Positions 1-5,932 of a stretch of 10,009 nt of DNA are shown here, piece after piece. Source of the DNA: an uncultured Oscillospiraceae bacterium. Its GTDB lineage: Bacteria; Bacillota; Clostridia; Oscillospirales; Oscillospiraceae. Position numbers and translations under genes: made by a program. The DNA is taken from the NCBI GenBank assembly GCA_902497145.1, contig CABVDR010000083.1, positions 1 through 10,009 of the forward strand. Direction: 5' to 3'. Numbering within the stretch: position 1 is the first letter of the stretch; the number at the start of each line of letters is the position of its first letter. The notes under the pieces were generated by a model. It saw only the letters and a program-made list of their open reading frames with translations. It was not told the DNA's origin and ran no database searches.

Positions 1-2056
1 TGACCTTGACCCAGATCATGTCGCCGATGTTGACCACGTCCTCCACCTTCTCCACACGGTGGTCGGCCAGCTTGGAGATGTGCACCATGCCGTCCTTGCC
101 GGGAGCCAGCTCCACGAAGGCGCCGAACTGCAGGATGCGCACTACCTTGCCGTAGTACAGCTCGCCCACCTGGGGCACGAACACGATGGTCTCGATCATC
201 TTCTTGGCGGCGTCGCAGGAGGCGGCGTCGGGAGAAGCGATGTGGATGGTGCCGTCGTCCTCGATGTCCACGGTAGCGCCGGACTCGGCGGTGATCTTCT
301 GGATGACGGAGCCGCCCTTACCGATGACCTCGCGGATCTTATCGGGATCGATCTTCATGGTGATCATCTTGGGAGCGTACTTGCTCACCTCGGCGCGAGG
401 AGCGGAGATGCAGGGCAGCATCACCTCGTCCAGGATGGCGTAGCGGGCGTCCCGGGTGATCTCCAGGGCCTCCTTGATGATCTCGTGGGTCAGGCCGTCG
501 TTCTTCAGGTCCATCTGGATGGCGGTGATACCGGCCTTGGTGCCGGCCACCTTGAAGTCCATCTCGCCGTGGAAGTCCTCCACGCCCTGGATGTCGATGA
601 AGGTCTGGAAGGAACCGTCGTCGTCCTGGATGAGGCCGCAGGAGATGCCGGCCACAGGGGCCTTAATGGGCACGCCGGCGTCCATCAGAGCCAGGGTAGA
701 GCCACAGATGGAGCCCTGAGAGGTAGAGCCGTTGGAGCTGAGGACCTCAGAGACCACGCGGATGGCGTAGGGGAACTCCTCCACGGAGGGCAGCACGGGC
801 ACCAGGGCACGCTCGGCCAGGGCGCCGTGGCCGTACTCACGGCGGTTGGTGGAACGGGGAGCCTTGGCCTCACCCACAGAGTAGGGGGGGAAGTTGTAGT
901 GGTGCATATACCGCTTCTCGGTCTCCTCCCAGATGGTGTCCAGCTTCTGGCAGGCGGCCAGGGTATTCAGGGTACACACGGACAGAACCTGAGTCTGGCC
1001 GCGGGTGAACAGGCCGGAGCCGTGGACGCGGGGCAGCACACCCACCTCGGCGGCCAGAGGACGGATCTCGTTCTTGGCGCGGCCATCCACGCGGTGGCCC
1101 TCCAGCAGCCAAGCCTTGACGATCTTCTTCTGGAACTTGTAGGTAAACTCCTCCAGGTACTGATCCATATCCGGATACTCCTCCAGATACTTCTCGTGCC
1201 AGTGGTCGATCATGGCGTTCCAGCGGGTCTCACGGACGTTCTTGTCGTCGGTGTCCATGGCGGCCTTGGCCTCGTCCATGAAGTCATTGACGATCTTGTC
1301 GAACAGCTCCTGGTTGAACTGGGCGTGCTCGTACTCCATCTTGGGCTTGCCGATCTCAGCAACAATCTGGTTGATGAAGGCGATCTGCTTTTTGATCTCC
1401 TCGTGAGCCTTCACGATACCGGCATACATGATCTCGTCGGGGATCTCGTCGGCGCCGGCCTCGATCATGACCACCTTCTCCTGAGTGGCGGCCACGGTCA
1501 CATCCATGCGGGAGGTCTTGCGCTGCTCCTGGTTGGGGTTGAGGACGATCTGGCCGTCGCAGTAGCCCACCTCCAGGCAGCCGATGGGGCCGGCGAAGGG
1601 AATCTCAGAGTAGCTCACGCAGGCGGAGGCACCGATCATGGCGGCCACCTCAGGAGAGCAGTCGTAGTCCACGCTCATAACGGTGCAGGTGATGCACACA
1701 TCATTGCGGAAGTCGTAGGGGAACAGGGGGCGCATGGGCCGGTCGATGAGGCGGCTGGCCAGCACGGCGGGCAGAGAGGGACGGCCCTCCCGGCGCATGA
1801 AGGAGCCGGGGATGCGGCCCACGGCGTACAGCTTCTCCTCAAAGTCCACGCTCAGGGGGAAGAAATCCACGCCGTCCCGGGGACGGGGGGCCACGGTGAC
1901 GGCCACCATAACGGTGGTCTCGCCGTACTTCACCATGGCGGAAGCGTTGGCCAGCTCGGCTACCTTGCCCACCTCGATGGTCAGGGGACGGCCGCACAGA
2001 TCCATGGTCCAGCTCTTGTAGTTGGGGAACTGCTTGTGCTTAATAATGGTTGACAT
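1..2056 (-). CDS. pnp: Polynucleotide phosphorylase, 3' end cut by the window edge
   Basis: Phosphorolytic 3'-5' exoribonuclease of RNA turnover, acting as a trimer in the cytoplasm. The reverse strand is open from ATG at 2056 to the window edge, giving 685 codons of a protein usually about 700 residues or a little more, so only the C-terminal tail is missing. Visible parts in order: first RNase PH domain (starts MSTIIKHKQF), helical linker, second RNase PH domain with FTRGQTQ and the block VEDFHGEMDFKVAGT, a KH domain with the GKGG loop at residues 579-582, and an S1 domain from about residue 629 (FGAFVEL, GMVHISKL). Asp494 and Asp500 match the metal-binding aspartates of the family. The intervening Asp of the usual GDMD is Glu here. 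The start is fixed by AAAGGAG at 2064-2070, 7 nt upstream. It lies 210 nt behind rpsO, probably in one transcription unit. Long antisense frames here are compositional shadows. Confidence 0.97.
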   Translation of the reverse strand, partial: MSTIIKHKQFPNYKSWTMDLCGRPLTIEVGKVAELANASAMVKYGETTVMVAVTVAPRPRDGVDFFPLSVDFEEKLYAVGRIPGSFMRREGRPSLPAVLASRLIDRPMRPLFPYDFRNDVCITCTVMSVDYDCSPEVAAMIGASACVSYSEIPFAGPIGCLEVGYCDGQIVLNPNQEQRKTSRMDVTVAATQEKVVMIEAGADEIPDEIMYAGIVKAHEEIKKQIAFINQIVAEIGKPKMEYEHAQFNQELFDKIVNDFMDEAKAAMDTDDKNVRETRWNAMIDHWHEKYLEEYPDMDQYLEEFTYKFQKKIVKAWLLEGHRVDGRAKNEIRPLAAEVGVLPRVHGSGLFTRGQTQVLSVCTLNTLAACQKLDTIWEETEKRYMHHYNFPPYSVGEAKAPRSTNRREYGHGALAERALVPVLPSVEEFPYAIRVVSEVLSSNGSTSQGSICGSTLALMDAGVPIKAPVAGISCGLIQDDDGSFQTFIDIQGVEDFHGEMDFKVAGTKAGITAIQMDLKNDGLTHEIIKEALEITRDARYAILDEVMLPCISAPRAEVSKYAPKMITMKIDPDKIREVIGKGGSVIQKITAESGATVDIEDDGTIHIASPDAASCDAAKKMIETIVFVPQVGELYYGKVVRILQFGAFVELAPGKDGMVHISKLADHRVEKVEDVVNIGDMIWVKV

Positions 2057-2109
2057 ATCGATACTCCTTTTCGTAAAGATTATGTGGTCCCGGCAACCAC
2101 TGCCAGCCC

Positions 2110-2170
2110 TTTAGCACTTGAATTCAGATCCGAGGGTGAGATTCCTTCGGGTGCAAATTCAACTGCTAAA
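2110..2170 (-). promoter_or_regulatory. Long stem-loop in the pnp leader
   Basis: A 61-nt imperfect hairpin lies 53 nt upstream of the pnp start. Outer stem 2110-2116 pairs with 2164-2170 (7 bp). After a one-base mismatch, 2118-2124 pairs with 2156-2162 (7 bp). After a 5x5 internal loop, 2130-2136 pairs with 2144-2150 (6 of 7) around a 7-nt loop. No T-tract follows on the minus strand, so it is not an intrinsic terminator. In E. coli the rpsO-pnp mRNA has a leader stem cut by RNase III that lets PNPase repress its own synthesis. An equivalent role here is inference from position and shape only. Confidence 0.6.
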
Positions 2171-2225
2171 AAAACAGGCGTGGGCCGAAACCTCAGGTTG
2201 GGTTCGCTTTGCGCAAGATGGCAAG

Positions 2226-2257
2226 ATAGGGTGGCATGGAATTCCACACCACCCTAT
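2226..2257 (-). other. Hairpin just downstream of rpsO
   Basis: ATAGGGTGG (2226-2234) pairs perfectly with CCACCCTAT (2249-2257). Inside, beyond a 2x2 internal loop, TGG pairs with CCA around AATT. It begins 9 nt after the rpsO stop codon. The minus-strand sequence beyond it (CTTGCCATCTTGC) has no U-run, so read-through into pnp is likely. It may protect the rpsO 3' end or act as a weak attenuator. That role is inferred. Confidence 0.55.
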
Positions 2258-2266
2258 TGGAAAACA

Positions 2267-2533
2267 TTACTTACGGATGCCCAGCTTGGCAATAATAGCA
2301 CGGTAACGCTCGATGTCCTTGGCCATCAGATAGTCCAGCATCTTGCGGCGCTTACCGACCATCTTCAGCAGACCACGACGGGAGTGGTTGTCCTGCTTGT
2401 GAACCTTCAGGTGCTCGGTGAGCTCATTGATGCGGGCGGTCAGAATGGCAATCTGAACCTCGGGGGAACCGGTGTCAGTGGGGTGAGTGCGGTTAGCCTC
2501 AATAACGGCAGTCTTTTCGTCCTTGCGAATCAT
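2267..2533 (-). CDS. rpsO: Ribosomal protein S15
   Basis: Small-subunit ribosomal protein that binds the 16S rRNA central domain early in 30S assembly. The 88-residue product has the family's usual length and hallmark segments: MIRKDEKTAVI, HPTDTGSPEVQIAILTARI, the HKQDNHSRRGLLKMVGKRRK rRNA-binding block, and the YLMAKDIERYRAIIAKLGIRK end. An upstream in-frame start would add 15 atypical residues. I reject it because the ATG at 2533 has its own AAAGGTGG ribosome binding site at about 2543-2550. The gene is led by its own promoter and a long structured 5' UTR and is followed by pnp in the same direction, the classic rpsO-pnp pairing. Confidence 0.97.
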   Translation of the reverse strand: MIRKDEKTAVIEANRTHPTDTGSPEVQIAILTARINELTEHLKVHKQDNHSRRGLLKMVGKRRKMLDYLMAKDIERYRAIIAKLGIRK

Positions 2534-2790
2534 GGGAATTTCCACCTTTCTTTTTGTCACGCTGCGGATTGGGCGCACGGCCGGGTCGCTTTCCCTGCGA
2601 CTCCGGACACAAACAGCCGGGCTTTGCCCCGCTTGGTTTGTATCCCGTCGCTCCGGTCCAAGCTCCCCTGTGTGCCTATCCTACGCGCTTCTGTTCTACC
2701 CAAAGAGCTGCGTAACGGGCGGGTGAAGCCCTGTCCTCTTGGACAGGCCATATCCCGCAACGAAGCGGATGGGCGCGCGCGTTTTCACGC
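2534..2790 (-). promoter_or_regulatory. Structured 5' leader of rpsO
   Basis: About 257 nt separate the inferred transcription start (near 2790) from the rpsO ATG, and the stretch holds no convincing gene. Three hairpins are visible. In the first, CCTGTCC/GGACAGG (2730-2747, 7 bp, tetraloop) sits inside an outer GCGGG/CCCGC stem (2719-2723 with 2754-2758). In the second, ACAAAC/GTTTGT (2609-2614 with 2636-2641) encloses AGCCGGGC/GCCCCGCT around a 3-nt loop. In the third, GTCGC/GCGAC is capped by CCGG/CCGG (2581-2606). S15 represses its own mRNA through leader structures in several bacteria, and the structures differ between phyla. This leader is a candidate for such control, not a recognised class. 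A 67-codon frame at 2557-2760 is very Arg/Gly-rich, has no ribosome binding site I can see, and is probably a shadow. Confidence 0.55.
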
Positions 2791-2796
2791 TAGGGT

Positions 2797-2825
2797 ACTA
2801 TATCACATTTTTTCCCGCCTGTAAA
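2797..2825 (-). promoter_or_regulatory. Sigma-A promoter for rpsO-pnp
   Basis: On the minus strand: -35 TTTACA (2820-2825), exactly 17 nt spacer (2803-2819), -10 TATAGT (2797-2802), with a TGA extension giving an extended -10. Each hexamer has one mismatch to consensus. Predicted start near 2789-2790. It sits between the ybaB terminator and the rpsO leader, where a promoter is needed. Confidence 0.8.
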
Positions 2826-2875
2826 GAAAAAAGTCGTCTTTTTTTCATTTTGTCCAGGATTTTTACCACCTTGTG

Positions 2876-2925
2876 CATTTAATACAAAACGGGGCGGTCT
2901 TCCCGGAAGGAAAGCCGTCCCGTTT
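2876..2925 (-). terminator. Intrinsic terminator of dnaX-ybaB
   Basis: A long stem just after the ybaB stop. CGGG (2919-2922) pairs with CCCG (2890-2893). Beyond one mismatch, CGG (2915-2917) pairs with CCG (2895-2897). An inner CTTTCC/GGGAAG stem (2909-2914 with 2899-2904) closes on a 4-nt loop. On the minus strand the right arm runs into TTTTGTATT, a short interrupted U-tract. Orientation and position fit termination of the dnaX-ybaB unit ahead of the rpsO promoter. Confidence 0.8.
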
Positions 2926-2938
2926 GTTCATCGGTTTC

Positions 2939-3286
2939 TCAGAAAGGCAGGCCCAGGCCGCCGGTCAGCTTCTGCATGGAGCTGGAGGCGTCGTTGTCGG
3001 CGCTGCGCATGGCCTCATTCACCGCGGCCACAATGAGGTCCTGGAGCATCTCCACGTCGTCGGGGTCCACGGCCTCGGGGTCGATCTCCAGATTCTTCAG
3101 CTCGTGCTTGCCGTTGACGGTAGCGGTGACCACACCGCCGCCGGCTGCCGCGGTGTACTCCTTCTCCTGCAGCTCCTGCTGCATCTTCATCATGTCCTGC
3201 TGCATCTTCTGGGCCTGCTTGATCATGTTCATGTTCATGCCGCCGCCCATGCCGCCCAGACCGCGGCTGTTAAATCCCTTTGCCAT
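2939..3286 (-). CDS. ybaB: YbaB/EbfC family nucleoid-associated protein
   Basis: A small dimeric DNA-binding protein of the YbaB/EbfC family, usually next to dnaX and recR. The 115-residue product begins MAKGFNS, has a Gly/Met-rich N-terminus, then a helix NMIKQAQKMQQDMMKMQQEL, a beta segment with VVTATVNGKHELKNLEIDPEAVD, and a C-terminal helix DLIVAAVNEAMRSA. These are typical family landmarks and length. I chose ATG at 3286 because AGGAG lies 8 nt upstream. A GTG three codons earlier would overlap that ribosome binding site. It starts 22 nt after the dnaX stop, so the two genes are probably co-transcribed. A terminator follows directly and recR is not here. The exact role of the family (DNA binding, possible link to repair) is not fully settled. 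Confidence 0.93.
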   Translation of the reverse strand: MAKGFNSRGLGGMGGGMNMNMIKQAQKMQQDMMKMQQELQEKEYTAAAGGGVVTATVNGKHELKNLEIDPEAVDPDDVEMLQDLIVAAVNEAMRSADNDASSSMQKLTGGLGLPF

Positions 3287-3308
3287 CAAAAACACTCCTT
3301 ATTTTGTG

Positions 3309-5126
3309 TTACTGTATTTTAATGTTGTCAAACTTCTCTCCAAAGGCCAGCAGGGCGTCCATGGCATCCCCGCTTCCCTGCCCAGGGGCCGCAGGCTGCG
3401 GAACCGGCGCGGGCGCGGCCAGATCCTCCGCCGGAGCCTTCCCCACAATCACCGACACCCGGGAACCCGTCACACCAAAACAGGCGTCGGCAGCCTGGGA
3501 CAGTCCCTGAAGGACGGGGGGCTTGTTGAGCATAGCCCGGGTGAACTCTGTGTCTACCCACAAGGTCAGGGCCTTGTTTTTCCACACGCCGGTGACCTTG
3601 GCCGGGTTGCTGAGGTAAGGCAGCACCGAGGCTGGCACCTTTCCACGCAGGCCCGCCACAAAGGAGGGCCAGAAGGCGGATGTTCCCGCCTCATTTCCAG
3701 CCCCAGGGCCCGGCTGAGCCGCAGGCTGCGGAGCCGGAGCCGCTGCTTGAACCGGGGCCGCCGGCTGCGTCATCGGAGCAGCAGGCCGGATCGGCTCGGG
3801 CTCAGGCCAGGAGGGCTCCTCCTCCGGCTCGGGCGGCAGAGGCGGACGCTCCTCCTCCCAGGGGGGCGTGTCCTCCGCCTTGGGCTTGGCAGGCGTCTGA
3901 ACCGGCTGAGCCGTCGGGGCAGGCTGCGGTACCACAGGAGCGGAAGGAGCGCTTTGGACCGGGGCTGCCTGAACGGGTACGCCCTTGGCCAGCTGTTCCT
4001 CCAGCCGGGCCACCCGGGCAGACAGGCCCGCAAAGGACTCGTCTAACTTCTCATCGCTGAGACGGATGAGGCACAGCTCCGCGTCGGTGCGCCGGTTGAC
4101 GCTGCGGCTCAGCTCCGGCAGAGTGGCCTGTAAGGTCTTTAAAATCTGTAATAGCCGCTGGGCGGTAAACTGCTCGCCCAGGGAACGCATGGTGGCCTCG
4201 TCATAGCCGCCGGTGAGCAGAGCCGCCCCGCCCCGGGGGGCCGTCTTGCGCAGCAGCAGATCCCGAGCCAGACCGGACAACTCAGAGAGCACCGAGCCCA
4301 CGTCCTTCCCGTTGCGGTACAGACTGGACAGGGTCTCCAGGGCTCCGGCGGTATCCCGCTGGGCCACCTGCCCCATCAGCCTGGCGGTCTCCAGGTTGCC
4401 CGCCAGCCCCAGGGTGTCCAAAATCTCCTGCTCGTCCACCCGCTGCCCTCCGCCGGCACACTGGTCCAGCAGAGACAGGGCGTCCCGCAGTCCGCCGTCG
4501 GCCAGACGGGCCAGCAGAGCGGCGCCCTCCTCCGTCAGGTCAATGCCCTCCTGCTGGGCCACATAGCCCAGCCGCTGGGCGATCTGTCCGGGCAGAATCC
4601 GCTTGAAGGAAAACTGCTGGCACCGGGACTTAATGGTGGCTGGCACCTTGTGAAGCTCGGTGGTGGCCAAAATGAACATCAGGTGGGCCGGGGGCTCTTC
4701 CAGAATTTTCAGCAGGGCGTTGAAGGCCGGGACGGAGAGCATATGCACCTCGTCCACGATATACACCCGCTTTTTTACCGCTGCAGGGGTGTACACCGCC
4801 TCATCCCGCAGGGCGCGCACCTGATCCACGCCGTTGTTGGAGGCGGCGTCCAGCTCCAGCACGTCCAGAATGGAGCCGTTCTCGATGCCCAAACAGGCGG
4901 GGCACTGGTTGCAGGGGTTGCCGTTGACCGGGTTTTCACAGTTCACCGCCCGGGACAGGATCTTGGCGCAGGTGGTCTTGCCGGTTCCTCGGGTTCCAGT
5001 AAAGAGGTAGGCGTGGCTCAGCCGCCCAGCCGACACCTGCTGCTTCAGGGTCTGGGTGATATGCTCCTGCCCCACCACGTCGTCAAAGGTGCGGGGGCGC
5101 CACTTGCGGTATAGGGCCTGGTACAT
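3309..5126 (-). CDS. dnaX: DNA polymerase III subunit gamma/tau
   Basis: ATPase subunit of the clamp-loader complex that opens the beta sliding clamp and organises the replisome. The 605-residue product starts MYQALYRKWRPRTFDDVVGQ. Visible motifs: Walker A GTRGTGKT at 44-51, zinc-binding Cys63, Cys72, Cys75 and Cys78, Walker B VYIVDEVHM at 121-129, sensor 1 LATTE at 153-157, and the SRC arginine-finger motif at 167-169. The middle (about 385-500) is a Pro/Ala/Glu-rich linker, followed by a tau-like C-terminal domain ending KFDNIKIQ. The ribosome binding site GAGGTGA (5133-5139) lies directly behind the U-tract of the SRP RNA gene. No separate promoter is evident, so expression probably relies on read-through or processing of the SRP transcript. 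An A AAA AAG heptamer at 4770-4776 is in frame but far too early to make a gamma form. Confidence 0.97.
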   Translation of the reverse strand: MYQALYRKWRPRTFDDVVGQEHITQTLKQQVSAGRLSHAYLFTGTRGTGKTTCAKILSRAVNCENPVNGNPCNQCPACLGIENGSILDVLELDAASNNGVDQVRALRDEAVYTPAAVKKRVYIVDEVHMLSVPAFNALLKILEEPPAHLMFILATTELHKVPATIKSRCQQFSFKRILPGQIAQRLGYVAQQEGIDLTEEGAALLARLADGGLRDALSLLDQCAGGGQRVDEQEILDTLGLAGNLETARLMGQVAQRDTAGALETLSSLYRNGKDVGSVLSELSGLARDLLLRKTAPRGGAALLTGGYDEATMRSLGEQFTAQRLLQILKTLQATLPELSRSVNRRTDAELCLIRLSDEKLDESFAGLSARVARLEEQLAKGVPVQAAPVQSAPSAPVVPQPAPTAQPVQTPAKPKAEDTPPWEEERPPLPPEPEEEPSWPEPEPIRPAAPMTQPAAPVQAAAPAPQPAAQPGPGAGNEAGTSAFWPSFVAGLRGKVPASVLPYLSNPAKVTGVWKNKALTLWVDTEFTRAMLNKPPVLQGLSQAADACFGVTGSRVSVIVGKAPAEDLAAPAPVPQPAAPGQGSGDAMDALLAFGEKFDNIKIQ

Positions 5127-5139
5127 GGAAAATCACCTC

Positions 5140-5176
5140 AAAAAAAGAAAAACTTCGGCGAAAAGCAAGGCCGCAC
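5140..5176 (-). terminator. SRP RNA terminator formed by the closing helix
   Basis: The 3' strand of the SRP closing helix (5152-5176) runs on the minus strand straight into TTTTTCTTTTTTT (5140-5152). The terminal stem therefore has the form of an intrinsic terminator whose 5' arm is almost 280 nt upstream. The dnaX ribosome binding site starts at the next base. Strength in vivo is unknown. Confidence 0.6.
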
Positions 5177-5454
5177 ACCGGCCTTTGAAGCGCGCGGTAT
5201 GTCCGTTACCTGGACAGCCGGCTCAAGAACAGTAACCCCACGGCACACGCAGCTTACCGCTTAGTGCTGCTCGGTTCCCCGCCTGACACGGTTCACGGGG
5301 CCACGTTGCGCGGGACCGGTCTATCATCACTGCTTATCCAGGTCAGACGACACATCACACGTCCGGGGGCCGGGATTCATCCCTGCTGTAGCGGGTTGCA
5401 GGTACAGGGCACCGCTATCTCCCCAACTAGTGCGGCCTTGCTTTTCCCCGAAGT
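5152..5454 (-). ncRNA. ffs: Signal recognition particle RNA, large Gram-positive type
   Basis: RNA scaffold of the SRP, which with Ffh targets nascent membrane and secreted proteins to FtsY. Apical helix 8 is clear on the minus strand: GTGAAC (5291-5296), GTCAGG (5282-5287), a GGAA tetraloop (5275-5278) and GAGCAGC (5266-5272), the conserved Ffh-binding internal loop. The Alu-domain end has GGGGAGATAGCGGTGCCCTG and GCAACCCGCTACAGCAGGG, as in Bacillus-type 6S-size SRP RNAs. The ends pair over 25 positions (5152-5176 with 5430-5454) with a single G-G mismatch, much longer than needed. Mature ends are uncertain; Bacillus scRNA is about 270 nt after RNase III processing. Its location just before dnaX matches the scr-dnaX order of B. 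subtilis. Confidence 0.93.
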
Positions 5455-5464
5455 GAAAAGCAAG
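5437..5464 (-). other. Alternative 5' hairpin of the SRP RNA precursor
   Basis: CTTGCTTTTC at the start of the predicted transcript (5455-5464) pairs perfectly over 10 bp with GAAAAGCAAG (5437-5446) around an 8-nt loop. The same GAAAAGCAAG strand is also needed to close the mature SRP RNA by pairing with an identical CTTGCTTTTC at 5160-5169. The two pairings are mutually exclusive. Confidence 0.65.
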
Positions 5465-5473
5465 CTAAGATGT

Positions 5474-5502
5474 ATTTTACTATACTTCCCCCAAAATGGC
5501 AA
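5474..5502 (-). promoter_or_regulatory. SRP RNA promoter
   Basis: Minus-strand -35 TTGCCA (5497-5502), 17-nt spacer, -10 TAAAAT (5474-5479), each one mismatch from the sigma-A consensus. Predicted start is near 5466. This would make a precursor with about 12 nt before the closing helix. A TATAGT two bases upstream of the -10 (5481-5486) lacks a matching -35. Confidence 0.7.
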
Positions 5503-5552
5503 CCTATTTTTCCAAATCTGCCCGTTCTCCGGAGATATCTTCAAAATTGGGC

Positions 5553-5580
5553 TTTACATTTTTTAAAAATCTGGTATAAT
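5553..5580 (+). promoter_or_regulatory. tRNA promoter
   Basis: -35 TTTACA (5553-5558), 16-nt spacer, perfect -10 TATAAT (5575-5580) with a TGG extended -10. It faces right, away from the SRP promoter, and ends 22 nt before the first tRNA fragment. Transcription would pass both fragments and reach the intact tRNA-Ala. This placement suggests that the first fragment is the remains of the original chromosomal tRNA gene. Confidence 0.85.
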
Positions 5581-5602
5581 ACAAAAGCTGAATATTTTCT
5601 TT

Positions 5603-5627
5603 GGGCCTGTAGCGCAGTTGGGAGAGC
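5603..5627 (+). pseudogene. tRNA 5'-half fragment, copy 1
   Basis: 25 nt matching the acceptor 5' strand and D arm of the intact tRNA-Ala at 5811 in 22 of 25 positions (differences at positions 7, 12 and 16). The D-stem pair 12/23 is G-A here. Similarity stops after the D arm, and no anticodon or T arm follows. It lies at a natural distance behind the TATAAT promoter and is probably the stub of the original host tRNA gene. Confidence 0.75.
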
Positions 5628-5708
5628 CAGCGCAACATAACACCTGCCCTGCCAAAACAGCAAACCGCACAAATAAATCAAGCAAAAATATACAAAATAA
5701 CCAAATAT

Positions 5709-5730
5709 GGGCCTATAGCTCAGCTGGGAG
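5709..5730 (+). pseudogene. tRNA-Ala 5'-half fragment, copy 2
   Basis: The first 22 nt (GGGCCTATAGCTCAGCTGGG plus AG) are identical to the intact tRNA-Ala at 5811. Similarity begins exactly at tRNA base 1 and stops at GGGAG in the D arm, where CGCAAAGGG replaces AGCGTACGG. No anticodon arm follows. It is spaced 106 nt after copy 1 and 102 nt before the intact gene. Confidence 0.8.
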
Positions 5731-5810
5731 CGCAAAGGGTTCGGTTTTCTGCCACATCTATAATTTCATATTGCTTTATTCTTCTGTTCCGCTTTTGGAA
5801 CTGTTGATTT

Positions 5811-5886
5811 GGGCCTATAGCTCAGCTGGGAGAGCGTACGGTTCGCATCCGTAAGGTCGTCGGTTCGATCCCGATTAGGTCCACCA
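5811..5886 (+). tRNA. tRNA-Ala (anticodon CGC)
   Basis: A complete 76-nt cloverleaf: acceptor GGGCCTA with TAGGTCC, D stem GCTC/GAGC, anticodon stem TACGG/CCGTA with loop TTCGCAT (anticodon CGC at 5844-5846), 5-nt variable loop, T stem GTCGG/CCGAT, and encoded CCA. The G3-U70 wobble pair, the alanine identity element, is present. It reads GCG codons, which a UGC tRNA-Ala can normally also cover, so the locus may be dispensable. A TATAAT at 5759-5764 could serve as a local -10, but its -35 is poor. The upstream promoter at 5553 probably drives it. Confidence 0.97.
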
Positions 5887-5887
5887 C

Positions 5888-5925
5888 ACTCGGGAGATCT
5901 CGTTTTGAGATCTCCCGAGTTTTTT
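5888..5925 (+). terminator. Strong intrinsic terminator after tRNA-Ala
   Basis: A perfect 14-bp stem (5888-5901 with 5907-5920), 5-nt loop GTTTT, then a run of T ending at 5925. It begins 2 nt after the CCA of the tRNA. The recombinase stop codon on the opposite strand is 8 nt further on, so the hairpin separates convergent genes. On the minus strand it lacks a U-tract. Confidence 0.95.
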
Positions 5926-5932
5926 CATGCCT

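Noticed and set aside
59..2053. A 664-codon open frame antisense to pnp
   Set aside because: The product is a Leu/Gly/His/Asp-rich string without domains, and every position is explained by pnp on the other strand. High-GC codon bias keeps the antisense frame open.
2557..2760. A 67-codon minus-strand frame in the rpsO leader
   Set aside because: No ribosome binding site, very Arg/Gly/Thr-rich, and coincident with stable hairpins. RNA structure explains the stretch better.
2976..4046. Plus-strand frames opposite ybaB and dnaX (including 2976-4046 and 4650-5114)
   Set aside because: Arg/Gly-rich shadows of strongly supported minus-strand genes, with no ribosome binding sites or motifs.
4770..4776. 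A AAA AAG slippery heptamer in dnaX, the motif that makes gamma in E. coli
   Set aside because: It lies at codons 118-119, inside the ATPase core (KKRVYIVDE). Frameshifting there would destroy the protein rather than give a gamma form, and no partner stem or internal ribosome binding site is evident. The run comes from two adjacent lysine codons.
5541..5735. A 64-codon minus-strand frame with hydrophobic residues across the tRNA promoter and fragments
   Set aside because: It covers the promoter and both tRNA stubs and lacks a ribosome binding site. Hydrophobicity comes from A/T-rich DNA.
5603..5830. The three ~100-nt spaced tRNA-like starts as a CRISPR array
   Set aside because: Only three repeats, one divergent and one part of a full tRNA. 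Each begins at tRNA base 1, and no cas genes are present.
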